48,861 nucleotides of DNA, taken from Streptomyces sp. GTDB taxonomy: Bacteria; Actinomycetota; Actinomycetes; Streptomycetales; Streptomycetaceae. Below, one piece after another: positions 23,929 to 31,917 of the stretch (its first letter is position 1; every line of letters starts with the position of its first letter). The stretch is taken from NCBI RefSeq assembly GCF_019510245.1, contig NZ_JAEKKT010000162.1, positions 1 through 48,861 on the forward strand, read 5' to 3'. The position numbers and the translations under genes were made by a program. The notes below the pieces were generated by a model, which made no database searches, was not told the origin of the DNA, and saw only the letters and a program-made list of their open reading frames with translations.

Positions 23929-24555
23929 TCAGAGCATCTCCCTGACGTTGCTCAGCGCTTCGGGCCGCACGAAATGGGGGTTGGAGTGAGTCCACGTCTT
24001 CCGGATCGTCCTGCTCTCGCGGTTCCACTCCCATCGCTCGCACCGGCTGATCTGGTTCGCGGGCACGAGGATCTTCGCGGCCACCTCGCCCTCGACCTGG
24101 TACGCGGAGTATCTGCGGTAGGTGTTCAGGTCCCGGACCTCTTCGGCGACGCCCTGTACGGCCACCGCGGAGCGGGGGGCCAGGATGACCCAGCAGAAGT
24201 AGAGATAGGCGACCGGCTCCCGGCCGAAGCCGGTTCCGAACCAGAGGGCCGTGTGCCGGGCGGTGTGCACGAAGTTGGTCTTCGCCGCCGTGTCCCGCTC
24301 GACCGTCCCGCACGACAGGGAGATGAAAGGGGTCTCCTCGCAGAACGGTAGCCCCGTTGCCGGGTCGGTGCTCTCGAAATGGTTCACGTGGAGATTGAGG
24401 TTCTGAGCCGTCAGTTTCGAGGCGACGTCGCCGTGCGGCAGGGGATCGATCCGCTGCCACCAGCGGCAGGCGATCCCGAACCTGTTGTCGATCAGTCCTC
24501 TGGCGACGTCGTCGTCGGGGAGCGCCATCCCCTTCACACACCACTGCACGATCAA
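23929..24555 (-). CDS. Hypothetical protein with possible ADP-ribosyltransferase-like fold
   Basis: 208 residues from a TTG at 24555; the GTG at 24549 is an equally good start. It heads the three-gene operon. In order I see an Arg in an early strand (NRFGIACRWW), a His in HVNHF, TPFISLS (a Ser-x-Ser-like strand), a central hydrophobic region VAYLYFCWVILAPRS, and EGEVAAKILVP. The Arg/His, S-x-S and E-x-E spacing is like ADP-ribosyltransferase toxins and the related DUF7587-type domains, which suggests a toxin or effector. This is a motif-level guess; the protein is otherwise unrecognised. Confidence 0.6.
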   Translation of the reverse strand: MIVQWCVKGMALPDDDVARGLIDNRFGIACRWWQRIDPLPHGDVASKLTAQNLNLHVNHFESTDPATGLPFCEETPFISLSCGTVERDTAAKTNFVHTARHTALWFGTGFGREPVAYLYFCWVILAPRSAVAVQGVAEEVRDLNTYRRYSAYQVEGEVAAKILVPANQISRCERWEWNRESRTIRKTWTHSNPHFVRPEALSNVREML

Positions 24556-24830
24556 AGCTCGTCCCCCGAGTTCATGCGCGTGCGGGACCCATCAGCGTAG
24601 AGCAACCTCCTTGATCCTTTGGTGAGTTGAAGCGCAACGTCCGGGACGGCCACGTCAGTCATGCAGGACGGGGCCAGTCCTGAGCGGTGCCTACGGTCGT
24701 CCATGGCACCGACACCGACGGGGTCATCGACGTCACCGAGCGCGTCGAGGCGCTGCGCCGCGCGGCCGGGCTGCGGTGAGCGTGCAGGAGGTGCCGGTCG
24801 GGGCCGTATGGAGCCGAGGAGGCGACGCCA
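24556..24830. other. Intergenic with possible gene-end remnant
   Basis: No intact gene. One plus-strand frame reads GTDTDGVIDVTERVEAL and then RRAAGLR before a stop at 24777-24779, which looks like the authentic C-terminus of a lost protein. This fits general decay in the insert. Confidence 0.3.
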
Positions 24831-25110
24831 TGACCCCCAGGACCGAGCACCAGCCGCAGATGTCCGGCGAGAGATCACCTCGTTCGACACCGACACCAAT
24901 CAGCGCGACCGCGTCGAGAAGCCCGACGGTTACGCCGCCGCAGGCATCCCCGTCCACCTCCTCATCGACCCCGACGACTGCTCGGTCGTCGTGTTCAACC
25001 AGCCCGAGAACGGCCGCTACCGGCACGAGGAGAAGCTGCCGTTCGGAGCGGCGGTGAAGCTTCCGGAACCGGTGAACATCACCCTCGACACGGAGCCCCT
25101 CAAGGAGTTC
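24831..25110 (+). pseudogene. Uma2-family gene destroyed by an internal deletion
   Basis: A normal Uma2 start is visible: GAGGAGG then ATG 24831, MTPRTEHQPQMSGE. At about 24872 the frame changes and about 100 residues are missing; from 24871 another frame reads the typical C-terminal half, EITS...DRVEKPDGYAAAGIPVHLLID, ending LDTEPLKEF near 25110. The expected stop is also lost, so the frame runs on into the convergent permease gene. The catalytic PD and Glu region is mostly deleted. Confidence 0.8.
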
Positions 25111-25136
25111 GTGGCTGAGCGGTCGTACCGCGAATG

Positions 25137-25856
25137 TCACAGCGTCCACACCCCCTTCGCCACCGCGGTGACCCCGCCCGTCAGGGCGAGGAGGAGGACC
25201 AGGCGGCGGGCTTGGTGTTCGGGGGTGCGGTCGGCGACCGCGCGGCCCATCAGCCCGCCCGTCAGCATGGCGCCGGCCACCGCCGTCCACTGGGCCGCGC
25301 TCAGCCCCGGCACCCCGTTCGCCGTCACGGAGAAGGCGTTGACGACGACGCCGTAGAACTGGGCGTTGGGGACGAACTCGCGTACCGTCCAGCCCGCGTT
25401 GAGGGCGTAGAGGGAGATCGGGGGGCCGCCCACGCCCGCCGCCGAGTTCATGAAGCCGCCCACCGCGCCGGCCGTCAACGCGCCGCCCCGGCCGCCGAGG
25501 GCGGGGAGACGGGCGCCCCGCATCACCAGGAGCACGGCCGCGGTCACCAGGGCTCCCATGGTCAGGAGGAGGAAGGGCGGCGGGAGTTGGCGGGTCAGCC
25601 AGGTGCCCGCCGGGACCGTGCAGGCCGCCGCCGCGCACAGCGGGACCATCGCGGCCGGGCGGACCCGGCGCCAGCCGCCCGCCAGGCCCACCACGCTGAT
25701 CGCGCCCGCCGCGCAGTTGGCGAGCGCGACGCCCTCGGCGGGGCCGAGGAGGAGGATCAGAGCGGGGACGGCGACGAGCGCGAAGCCCATGCCGGTCAGC
25801 CACTGCACGCCCGCGCCCAGCAGCACGATGCCGGAGAGAAGGATCAGCGCCGTCAT
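25137..25856 (-). CDS. TauE/SafE (DUF81) family permease
   Basis: 239 residues from the ATG at 25856. About seven to eight membrane helices are visible. The family pattern is present in both halves: GMGFALVAVPALILLLGP in the first and GGFMNSAAGVGGPPISLYAL in the second. These proteins export or import sulfite, sulfonates or related organic anions. No neighbouring sulfur gene points to a substrate. The gene is intact, unlike its neighbours in the insert. Confidence 0.88.
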   Translation of the reverse strand: MTALILLSGIVLLGAGVQWLTGMGFALVAVPALILLLGPAEGVALANCAAGAISVVGLAGGWRRVRPAAMVPLCAAAACTVPAGTWLTRQLPPPFLLLTMGALVTAAVLLVMRGARLPALGGRGGALTAGAVGGFMNSAAGVGGPPISLYALNAGWTVREFVPNAQFYGVVVNAFSVTANGVPGLSAAQWTAVAGAMLTGGLMGRAVADRTPEHQARRLVLLLALTGGVTAVAKGVWTL

Positions 25857-25968
25857 GGTGTACCTGCCTACACCAACCGTTCGGGAGTGCGCTTCCTCGT
25901 CGCGGCCGCCGGGAGACGGGAGTGTTGATCTCGCCAGCTCAGCCCAGCCGAGAAACAAGGATCCCGCC

Positions 25969-26136
25969 GTGAAGCCGCTGCTCTCCTCCCGTCCCGTCCT
26001 GTGGTTCCTCTTCCTCTTCAACCTCGTCGTCGCCGCCGTCGCGCCGTTCGTCGTCGACGGCACGCAGGGCGTGCTGACGGCCGTCGGGATGGGGGTCGTG
26101 TCGCTCGGCGCCGGCGTCAGCCTCCTGCGCACCTGA
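25969..26136 (+). CDS. Small two-helix membrane protein
   Basis: 55 residues, GTG at 25969 with AAGG upstream. Two hydrophobic helices: PVLWFLFLFNLVVAAVAPF and VLTAVGMGVVSLGAGVSLL. It resembles short SCO4848-like membrane proteins of Streptomyces; function unknown. It is divergent from the permease gene. Confidence 0.65.
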   Translation: MKPLLSSRPVLWFLFLFNLVVAAVAPFVVDGTQGVLTAVGMGVVSLGAGVSLLRT

Positions 26137-26185
26137 GGACATTGGCCGAGCCCTGCACCTGCGCTGTACATCGGCTGCACGGGCG

Positions 26186-26611
26186 TTGACCACGACCAGA
26201 ACGAACCGCATGCGCTTCGCCGTCGTCGCCGCAACGGTGACCGTGGGGGTGAGCCAGACCGGTGGCTCGCGGACCCCGCACGAGCCCGGCAAGAAGCAGA
26301 TCACCGGCCTCTTCGACAGGTGGAACGCGGCCCTGCGCACCGGTGACCTGGAGAAGGTCGCCGACCTGTACGCCAAGGACGCGGTGCTGCTGCCGACCGT
26401 CAGCAACGAGATCCGCACCGACCACGCCGGCATCGTCGACTACTTCGAGCACTTCCTGCACAACAAGCCGGTGGGTGAGAAGAAGCGCACCATCGTCAAA
26501 GGGGGCCGGTGGGACCTCCGCGCTGTCCAGGCGGACGCGGGCGGCCTTGCGGCCGACGGTGAGCCGGGAGCCGGAGCGGTCGGGGCTGCGTCCGGCGCAG
26601 TACCGCCCTGA
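26186..26611 (+). pseudogene. SgcJ/EcaC (NTF2-like, DUF4440) gene, truncated at the 3' end
   Basis: From the ATG at 26210 (or TTG 26186) a signal-like hydrophobic stretch leads into a typical SgcJ/EcaC NTF2-like domain: ITGLFDRWNAALRTGDLEKV, then YAKDAVLLPTVSNEIRTD and IVDYFEHFLHNKPVGEK. At about 26500 homology stops, and the frame continues as low-complexity Gly/Ala to 26611. The expected final 45-50 residues, with the last strands, are missing. The break coincides with the end of a convergent decayed response regulator, so one deletion probably removed both 3' ends. Confidence 0.7.
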
Positions 26612-26808
26612 TCCGGGCGATCACCTCGCGGACCACCCGGTCCGTCTCGCCGCTGCCGGCGCTGATCACGATGATCGGCACGTCGCCGCCGGAGCCCCGC
26701 CCGCGCAGGGCCAGGGTGGGCGAGCGCGGCGGCGCCCGTGGTGACCCACTCGACCTCGAAGCCGTACCGCTTCAGGCCGCGCCGGAGTGATTCCGCGGCG
26801 CACGCCCC
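26508..26808 (-). pseudogene. Decayed OmpR-type response regulator
   Basis: Three frames carry pieces of one gene in the right order. First, AESLRRGLKRYGFEVEW and TTGAAAL (receiver start, about 26808-26730). Second, after a shift and loss of the phosphoacceptor region, DVPIIVISAGSGETDRVV joined directly to REVIARIRAVLRR (receiver end, about 26690-26590). Third, VGRKAARVRLDSAEV (start of the winged-helix output, near 26540). The rest of the output domain is gone. Confidence 0.6.
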
Positions 26809-27003
26809 GTACCTTAATTCTTGAAACTTCACGCACGGGGTGCGATGTGAGGCAGGGCACTTTTCGCGTGGGGTGCCGCTTGCTGGGCAGGTTCCGGTCG
26901 CGAGCGGCGAGGTCCCGCCGGTCTCACCATGCGGGAGCAGGCTGGTGGAATTCGGACGCTCGTTAAACTGAGCCGACACAAACGAACCGAGCGAGGAGCG
27001 CAC

Positions 27004-28275
27004 GTGGGCCTTGTCGTGCAGAAGTACGGAGGCTCCTCCGTTGCCGATGCCGAGGGCATCAAGCGCGTCGCCAAGCGGATCGTGGAAGCGAAGAAGAACG
27101 GCAACCAGGTGGTTGTCGTCGTTTCCGCGATGGGCGACACGACGGACGAGCTGATCGATCTCGCCGAGCAGGTATCCCCGATGCCTGCCGGGCGTGAGTT
27201 CGACATGCTGCTGACCGCCGGAGAGCGTATCTCCATGGCACTGCTGGCCATGGCGATCAAAAACCTGGGCCACGAGGCCCAGTCGTTCACCGGCAGCCAG
27301 GCAGGCGTCATCACCGACTCGGTCCACAACAAAGCCCGGATCATCGACGTCACGCCGGGGCGGATCAGGACGGCGCTGGACGAGGGCAACATCGCCATCG
27401 TCGCCGGCTTCCAGGGCGTGAGCCAGGACAAGAAGGACATCACCACGCTGGGGCGCGGTGGGTCCGACACGACGGCCGTGGCGCTGGCCGCCGCGCTCGA
27501 CGCCGAGGTCTGCGAGATCTACACCGACGTCGACGGTGTGTTCACCGCCGACCCGCGCGTGGTGACGAAGGCGCGGAAGATCGACTGGATCTCCTTCGAG
27601 GACATGCTGGAGCTCGCCGCCTCCGGTTCCAAGGTGCTGCTCCACCGCTGTGTGGAGTACGCGCGCCGCTACAACATCCCGATCCACGTCCGGTCCAGCT
27701 TCAGCGGACTTCAGGGCACGTGGGTCAGCAGCAAGCCGATTGGGGACAAGAAGGTGGAGCAGGCCATCATCTCCGGTGTCGCGCACGACACCTCCGAGGC
27801 CAAGGTCACGGTCGTCGGTGTGCCCGACAAGCCGGGCGAGGCCGCCGCCATCTTCCGGACCATCGCCGATGCCGAGATCAACATCGACATGGTCGTGCAG
27901 AACGTGTCCGCCGCCGCCACCGGCCTGACGGACATCTCCTTCACGCTCCCGAAGACCGAGGGCCGCAAGGCCATCGACGCGCTGGAGCGCAACCGGTCGG
28001 GCATCGGCTTCGACTCGCTGCGCTACGACGACCAGATCGGCAAGATCTCGCTGGTCGGCGCGGGCATGAAGACCAACCCGGGGGTCACGGCCTCGTTCTT
28101 CGAGGCGCTCAGCGACGCCGGGGTCAACATCGAGCTGATCTCGACCTCGGAGATCCGCATCTCGGTCGTCACCCGGGCCGACGACGTGCCCGAGGCCGTG
28201 CGCGCCGTGCACACCGCCTTCGGTCTGGACTCCGACACCGACGAGGCCGTCGTCTACGGGGGCACCGGCCGATGA
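27004..28275 (+). CDS. ask: Aspartate kinase
   Basis: 423 residues from the GTG at 27004, with GAGGAG 5 bases upstream. It phosphorylates L-aspartate, the first step to lysine, threonine, methionine and diaminopimelate. The N-terminal kinase domain has KYGGSSVAD (7-15) and GRGGSDTTAVALAAAL. Two ACT domains lie in the C-terminal part (from about 265), which binds lysine/threonine for feedback inhibition. The asd start overlaps the stop (ATGA), the usual ask-asd operon. A TAAACT hexamer at 26964 is a possible -10. Confidence 0.97.
   Translation: MGLVVQKYGGSSVADAEGIKRVAKRIVEAKKNGNQVVVVVSAMGDTTDELIDLAEQVSPMPAGREFDMLLTAGERISMALLAMAIKNLGHEAQSFTGSQAGVITDSVHNKARIIDVTPGRIRTALDEGNIAIVAGFQGVSQDKKDITTLGRGGSDTTAVALAAALDAEVCEIYTDVDGVFTADPRVVTKARKIDWISFEDMLELAASGSKVLLHRCVEYARRYNIPIHVRSSFSGLQGTWVSSKPIGDKKVEQAIISGVAHDTSEAKVTVVGVPDKPGEAAAIFRTIADAEINIDMVVQNVSAAATGLTDISFTLPKTEGRKAIDALERNRSGIGFDSLRYDDQIGKISLVGAGMKTNPGVTASFFEALSDAGVNIELISTSEIRISVVTRADDVPEAVRAVHTAFGLDSDTDEAVVYGGTGR
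27754..28275 (+). other. Possible internal start giving the aspartate kinase beta subunit
   Basis: An in-frame GTG at codon 251 begins VEQAIISGVAHDTSEAKVTV, the position where the separately translated beta (ACT-only) subunit starts in Corynebacterium and relatives. GGGGA lies 9 bases upstream, a modest ribosome site. The product would be 173 residues. Confidence 0.5.
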
Positions 28276-29351
28276 CCGGCAAGCCGGCGCTCGCGGTCGT
28301 GGGTGCGACCGGGGCGGTCGGCACGGTGATGCTCCAGATCCTGTCCCAGCGGGCGGACGTCTGGGGCGAGATCCGCCTGATCGCCACCCCGCGCTCGGCC
28401 GGCCGCAAGCTGACCGTGCGCGGGGCGGAGGTGGAGGTCGTCGCGCTGTCGGAGGAGGCCTTCGACGGCATCGACGTCGCGATGTTCGACGTGCCGGACG
28501 AGGTGTCCGCACGCTGGGCGCCGGTCGCCGCCGCCAAGGGCGTCGTCGTGGTGGACAACTCCGGCGCCTTCCGGATGGCCCCGGAGGTGCCGCTGGTCGT
28601 CCCCGAGGTCAACCCGCACTGCGCCCGCAACCGGCCGCGCGGGATCATCGCCAACCCCAACTGCACCACCCTGTCGATGATCGTCGCCCTGGGCGCGCTG
28701 CACGCCGAGTTCGGGCTGCGCGAGCTGGTGGTGTCGTCGTACCAGGCGGTCAGCGGGGCCGGGCGGGCCGGCGTGGAGACGCTGCGGGCCCAGCTGTCGA
28801 TGGTCGCCGGTACGGAGCTGGGCACCAAGCCCGGTGACGTACGGCGGGCGGTCGGGGACCTGACCGGGCCGTTCCCGGAGCCGGTCGCGCTCAACGTCGT
28901 ACCGTGGGCCGGGTCGCTGCGGGAGGACGGCTGGTCGTCGGAGGAGATGAAGGTGCGGGACGAGTCCCGCAAGATCCTCGGGCTGCCGAAGCTGCCGGTC
29001 GCGGTGACGTGCGTGCGGGTGCCGGTGGTCACCACGCACTCCCTGACGGTGCACGCCCGCTTCCAGGGCGAGGTCACGGTCGACAAGGCCCGGGAGATCC
29101 TCGACACGGCCCCGGGTGTGGTCCTCTTCGACAACCCGGCCGCCGGGGAGTTCCCGACCCCCGCGGACGTGGTGGGCACCGACCCGACCTGGGTCGGGCG
29201 GGTGCGGCGGGCGCTCGACGACCCGACCGCGCTGGAGCTCTTCGTGTGCGGGGACAACCTTCGCAAAGGGGCCGCTCTGAACACCGCGCAGATCGCCGAG
29301 CTTGTGGCGGTGGAACTGACCGGCCGTTCAGGTATGGCGGATTTCGTGTGA
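28272..29351 (+). CDS. asd: Aspartate-semialdehyde dehydrogenase
   Basis: 359 residues, ATG overlapping the ask stop. It reduces aspartyl phosphate to aspartate semialdehyde with NADPH. GATGAVG (11-17) binds NADP, catalytic Cys131 is in NPNCTT, and the acid-base His is probably His256 in TTHSL. The length is normal. It shares a transcript with ask; a hairpin at 29490 may end it. Confidence 0.97.
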   Translation: MTGKPALAVVGATGAVGTVMLQILSQRADVWGEIRLIATPRSAGRKLTVRGAEVEVVALSEEAFDGIDVAMFDVPDEVSARWAPVAAAKGVVVVDNSGAFRMAPEVPLVVPEVNPHCARNRPRGIIANPNCTTLSMIVALGALHAEFGLRELVVSSYQAVSGAGRAGVETLRAQLSMVAGTELGTKPGDVRRAVGDLTGPFPEPVALNVVPWAGSLREDGWSSEEMKVRDESRKILGLPKLPVAVTCVRVPVVTTHSLTVHARFQGEVTVDKAREILDTAPGVVLFDNPAAGEFPTPADVVGTDPTWVGRVRRALDDPTALELFVCGDNLRKGAALNTAQIAELVAVELTGRSGMADFV

Positions 29352-29932
29352 ACACCCGGTGACCACGGCAAATGCACCGGATGCGCCCCAGATGGGAGCG
29401 GGCCCACAGGTAGGCTCCACGTAAAAATGTGTCCCGGAGCATGGTCCAAACCTCTTGTACCGGGACCGGTCCGCGTTCGAAGATTTTCCTCCCCGTCCTC
29501 CGCAACCATGCGGACGGCGGGGAGCGTCTTTGCGGTCGCCCACTTACCGGGCGCTTACGCAACCGGGCCTTGGGGGCGCGGGGACGCATGATCCTGGCGT
29601 GGGGACGCCGTGATCGGGGCGTGGGGACGCCCGTTCATAATGGGATATAAGGGAAGAGCGGGACGCATGGCGGCAATTGACGCACCGTCGGGTGTGCTGC
29701 CGGACGCGCACAGAACGGTGCCGACCGCGCCGGCCGGCCCACCCGGCTGCCCCGGCGTGCGCGCGGTCGGCGCTCCCGGCCCGCGCGTGACCGGCGGACC
29801 CGGCCTGCGCGCGACCTGCGGAGCCGACGTGCGCCCGTCCAGCGGGCTCGCCACGCGCCCGTCCGGCAGGCCCGATGCAAAAGTGATACCCGGCACGTAC
29901 AACCCCGCCGGGGGTAGACGTGTCCAACTTGC
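29352..29932. other. Gene-free 581-base region between asd and the sigma factor
   Basis: No convincing gene. It holds a 15-bp hairpin (29490-29523), three imperfect direct repeats of GGGGACGC with a 21-22 base period (29579-29632), an A/T-rich segment TTCATAATGGGATATAAGG (about 29635-29651) that could be a promoter, and a degenerate 24-base repeat (about 29750-29850) in which minus-strand translation gives AGRAxxGS units. The repeats explain the long spurious frames here. Confidence 0.55.
29490..29523 (+). terminator. Hairpin downstream of asd
   Basis: A 15-bp stem (29490-29504 with 29509-29523; one wobble, one mismatch) closes an ACCA loop, 139 bases after the asd stop. TCTTT follows a few bases later. 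It may terminate ask-asd or attenuate the next gene. Confidence 0.5.
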
Positions 29933-30610
29933 GTGGCAGAGGTACTCGAACTCAGTGCGCCCGGCGGCGCGACGGCCCTGCGGCCGCCCCGCGCCGGCCT
30001 GCGCCCCCGCATGCCCGGTACGCCCGGCGGCATGCCGGTGATCGCGCCCATGCCCGCAGCGCGGCCCACCCGCATACCCAGCCAGCGCGACGGCGCGGAG
30101 GAGACGGCGACGGCGGCCGGTACCACCGTCGACCACCTCACCGAGACCTACCGGGCGCACTACCGCTCGCTCCTCGGCCTCGCCGCGCTCCTCCTCGACG
30201 ACACCGCCTCCTGCGAGGACGTCGTCCAGGAGGCGTTCATCCGCGTCCACTCCGCCCGCAAACGCGTCCGCGACCCGGAGAAGACCCTGGCCTACCTGCG
30301 CCAGACGGTCGTCAACCTCTCCCGCTCCGCGCTGCGCCGCCGCATCCTCGGCCTCAAGCTGCTCTCCAAGCCGATGCCGGACGCGGCCAGCGCCGAGGAA
30401 GGCGCCTACGACCAGTTGGAGCGGCGCGACCTGATCAAGGCGATGAAGGGCCTGCAGCGCCGCCAGCGCGAGGTCCTCGTCCTGCGCTACTTCGCCGACA
30501 TGACCGAGGCCCAGGTCGCCGAGACGCTCGGCATCTCGCTCGGCTCGGTGAAGGCCTACGGCTCGCGCGGCATCGCGGCACTACGGGTGGCGATGGAGTC
30601 GGCGGCATGA
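29933..30610 (+). CDS. SigE-family ECF-like RNA polymerase sigma factor
   Basis: 225 residues from a GTG at 29933. The first 65 residues are a Pro/Ala-rich extension. Region 2 lies at about 66-125 (YRAHYRSLLGLAALLLDD, CEDVVQEAFIRVHSARKR). Region 4 lies at about 155-220 (LQRRQREVLVLRYFADMTEAQVAETLGISLGSVKAYGSRGIAALR). It is followed, with ATGA overlap, by a membrane protein that could be its partner or regulator. The start is not certain, because no strong ribosome site is visible. Confidence 0.9.
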   Translation: MAEVLELSAPGGATALRPPRAGLRPRMPGTPGGMPVIAPMPAARPTRIPSQRDGAEETATAAGTTVDHLTETYRAHYRSLLGLAALLLDDTASCEDVVQEAFIRVHSARKRVRDPEKTLAYLRQTVVNLSRSALRRRILGLKLLSKPMPDAASAEEGAYDQLERRDLIKAMKGLQRRQREVLVLRYFADMTEAQVAETLGISLGSVKAYGSRGIAALRVAMESAA

Positions 30611-31869
30611 CGGACAGCCCCGAGGGAGGCGACTCGCATGATCGCCACGAGCCCTACGCCTGGCACGAGCCGACACCAGAACGACGCCACGAGCAAGAGC
30701 ACACGCAATCGCACGCTGGGAACGGAACTGTGAACCACGGCCCCGACGACAAGGGCCCCGAGGGCCTGGAACAGGGCCCTGAAGGGCTTCGGAACGGGCT
30801 CGGCTTCGGGGCCGGTGCCGCCGACCCCGAAACCCTGGACGGGCTCGGCACGGACGAGCTGGCCCTGCGCCGGCTGCTGCACTCCGCGGTCGACGACCTC
30901 GCGCCGCGCGACGGCAGCCTCGACCACCTGCGCCGCGCGGTGCCCGCCCGCCGCGCCCGCAAGCGGCAGGCCGCCGTCGGCATGGCGGCCGCGGCCTTGT
31001 TCATCGGCACCGCGATCCCCGCCCTGCTGCACGTCTCCAACTCCGGCGGCACCGACCCCAACACCTCCATGGCCGGCCAGGCCTCCCAGGCGCAGGGCGG
31101 TGCCACGGGCGGCAAGAACCCCGACGGCGGCGTCGGCACCGCGGGCGGCAGCGGCGGCCAGGCCGCCGACCAGAGCCCCGGCGGCGGGAAGGGTGGCGGC
31201 AAGAGCGAGAGCACCGGAGCCGCCTCCGGCACCAAGGTCGTCCCCACCGCCAGTGCCGCCAGCAGCGCCCCCGTCTGCACCTCCGCCCAGCTCGGCACCC
31301 CGACCTCCACCGTCGGCGCCCCCGACTCGACGGGCGTCGTCTACGGCACCTTCCGCGTCGTCAACGTCTCGACGACGAGCTGTACCGTCGGCGGCCCCGG
31401 CAGCGTGGGCGTCCTCGCGCAGGGCGCGGCCGACGCCACCAAGGTCCTCACCGCCCGGCACGCCTCCGGCGACGCGGCGGCCGGACTGCCCGACCCGACC
31501 GCCGAGCTCACCGGCCTGGTCCTGGCGCCCGGCGCGGCCTACGAGGAGAAGTTCGGCTTCGTCCCCTCGGAGACCTGCCCGACCAGCGGCTCCGACACCG
31601 GCGGCTCCACCGGCACCGGCTCCACCGGCTCCACCGGCGGTTCCACGGCCTCCCCGAGCCCCTCCGAGGGGGCCAGCAGCAGCGCCGGAACGACCACCTC
31701 CGGGTCGGACGGCACCACCACCCAGCTGCTCACCGAGGACGGCGGCACGGCCGACGGCAGCGTCGCGGTCTCGTACACCCCGCAGGCCGGGTCCCCGACC
31801 GGGTCGGCGACGGTGACGAACGCGTGCGCCGGGACGGTCTACTGGACCGGGGTCCTGGCGGCACAGTGA
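30607..31869 (+). CDS. Single-pass membrane protein linked to the sigma factor
   Basis: 420 residues, ATG overlapping the sigma stop. An N-terminal cytosolic part of about 120 residues contains LALRRLLHSAVDDLAPRDGSLDHLRRAVPARRARKR, a helix typical of Streptomyces sigma-partner proteins. One membrane segment follows (AAVGMAAAALFIGTAIPALL, about 123-145), then a long Gly/Ser/Thr-rich extracellular region with one folded domain (about 215-320) and a Ser/Thr stalk. There is no zinc-binding anti-sigma motif (no HxxxCxxC). Anti-sigma function is suggested only by the operon. Confidence 0.8.
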   Translation: MTDSPEGGDSHDRHEPYAWHEPTPERRHEQEHTQSHAGNGTVNHGPDDKGPEGLEQGPEGLRNGLGFGAGAADPETLDGLGTDELALRRLLHSAVDDLAPRDGSLDHLRRAVPARRARKRQAAVGMAAAALFIGTAIPALLHVSNSGGTDPNTSMAGQASQAQGGATGGKNPDGGVGTAGGSGGQAADQSPGGGKGGGKSESTGAASGTKVVPTASAASSAPVCTSAQLGTPTSTVGAPDSTGVVYGTFRVVNVSTTSCTVGGPGSVGVLAQGAADATKVLTARHASGDAAAGLPDPTAELTGLVLAPGAAYEEKFGFVPSETCPTSGSDTGGSTGTGSTGSTGGSTASPSPSEGASSSAGTTTSGSDGTTTQLLTEDGGTADGSVAVSYTPQAGSPTGSATVTNACAGTVYWTGVLAAQ

Positions 31870-31917
31870 CCGGCAGGACCGGGATGACCGACGGTACGGC
31901 AGGACCGGCCGGGGCCG

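Noticed and set aside
29610..30041. Plus-strand small protein upstream of the sigma factor
   Set aside because: Pro/Gly/Arg low-complexity translation arising from a degenerate 24-base repeat; no convincing ribosome site or family.
30607..31869. Classical zinc-binding anti-sigma factor
   Set aside because: Position fits, but there is no HxxxCxxC motif; only a partner role is claimed.
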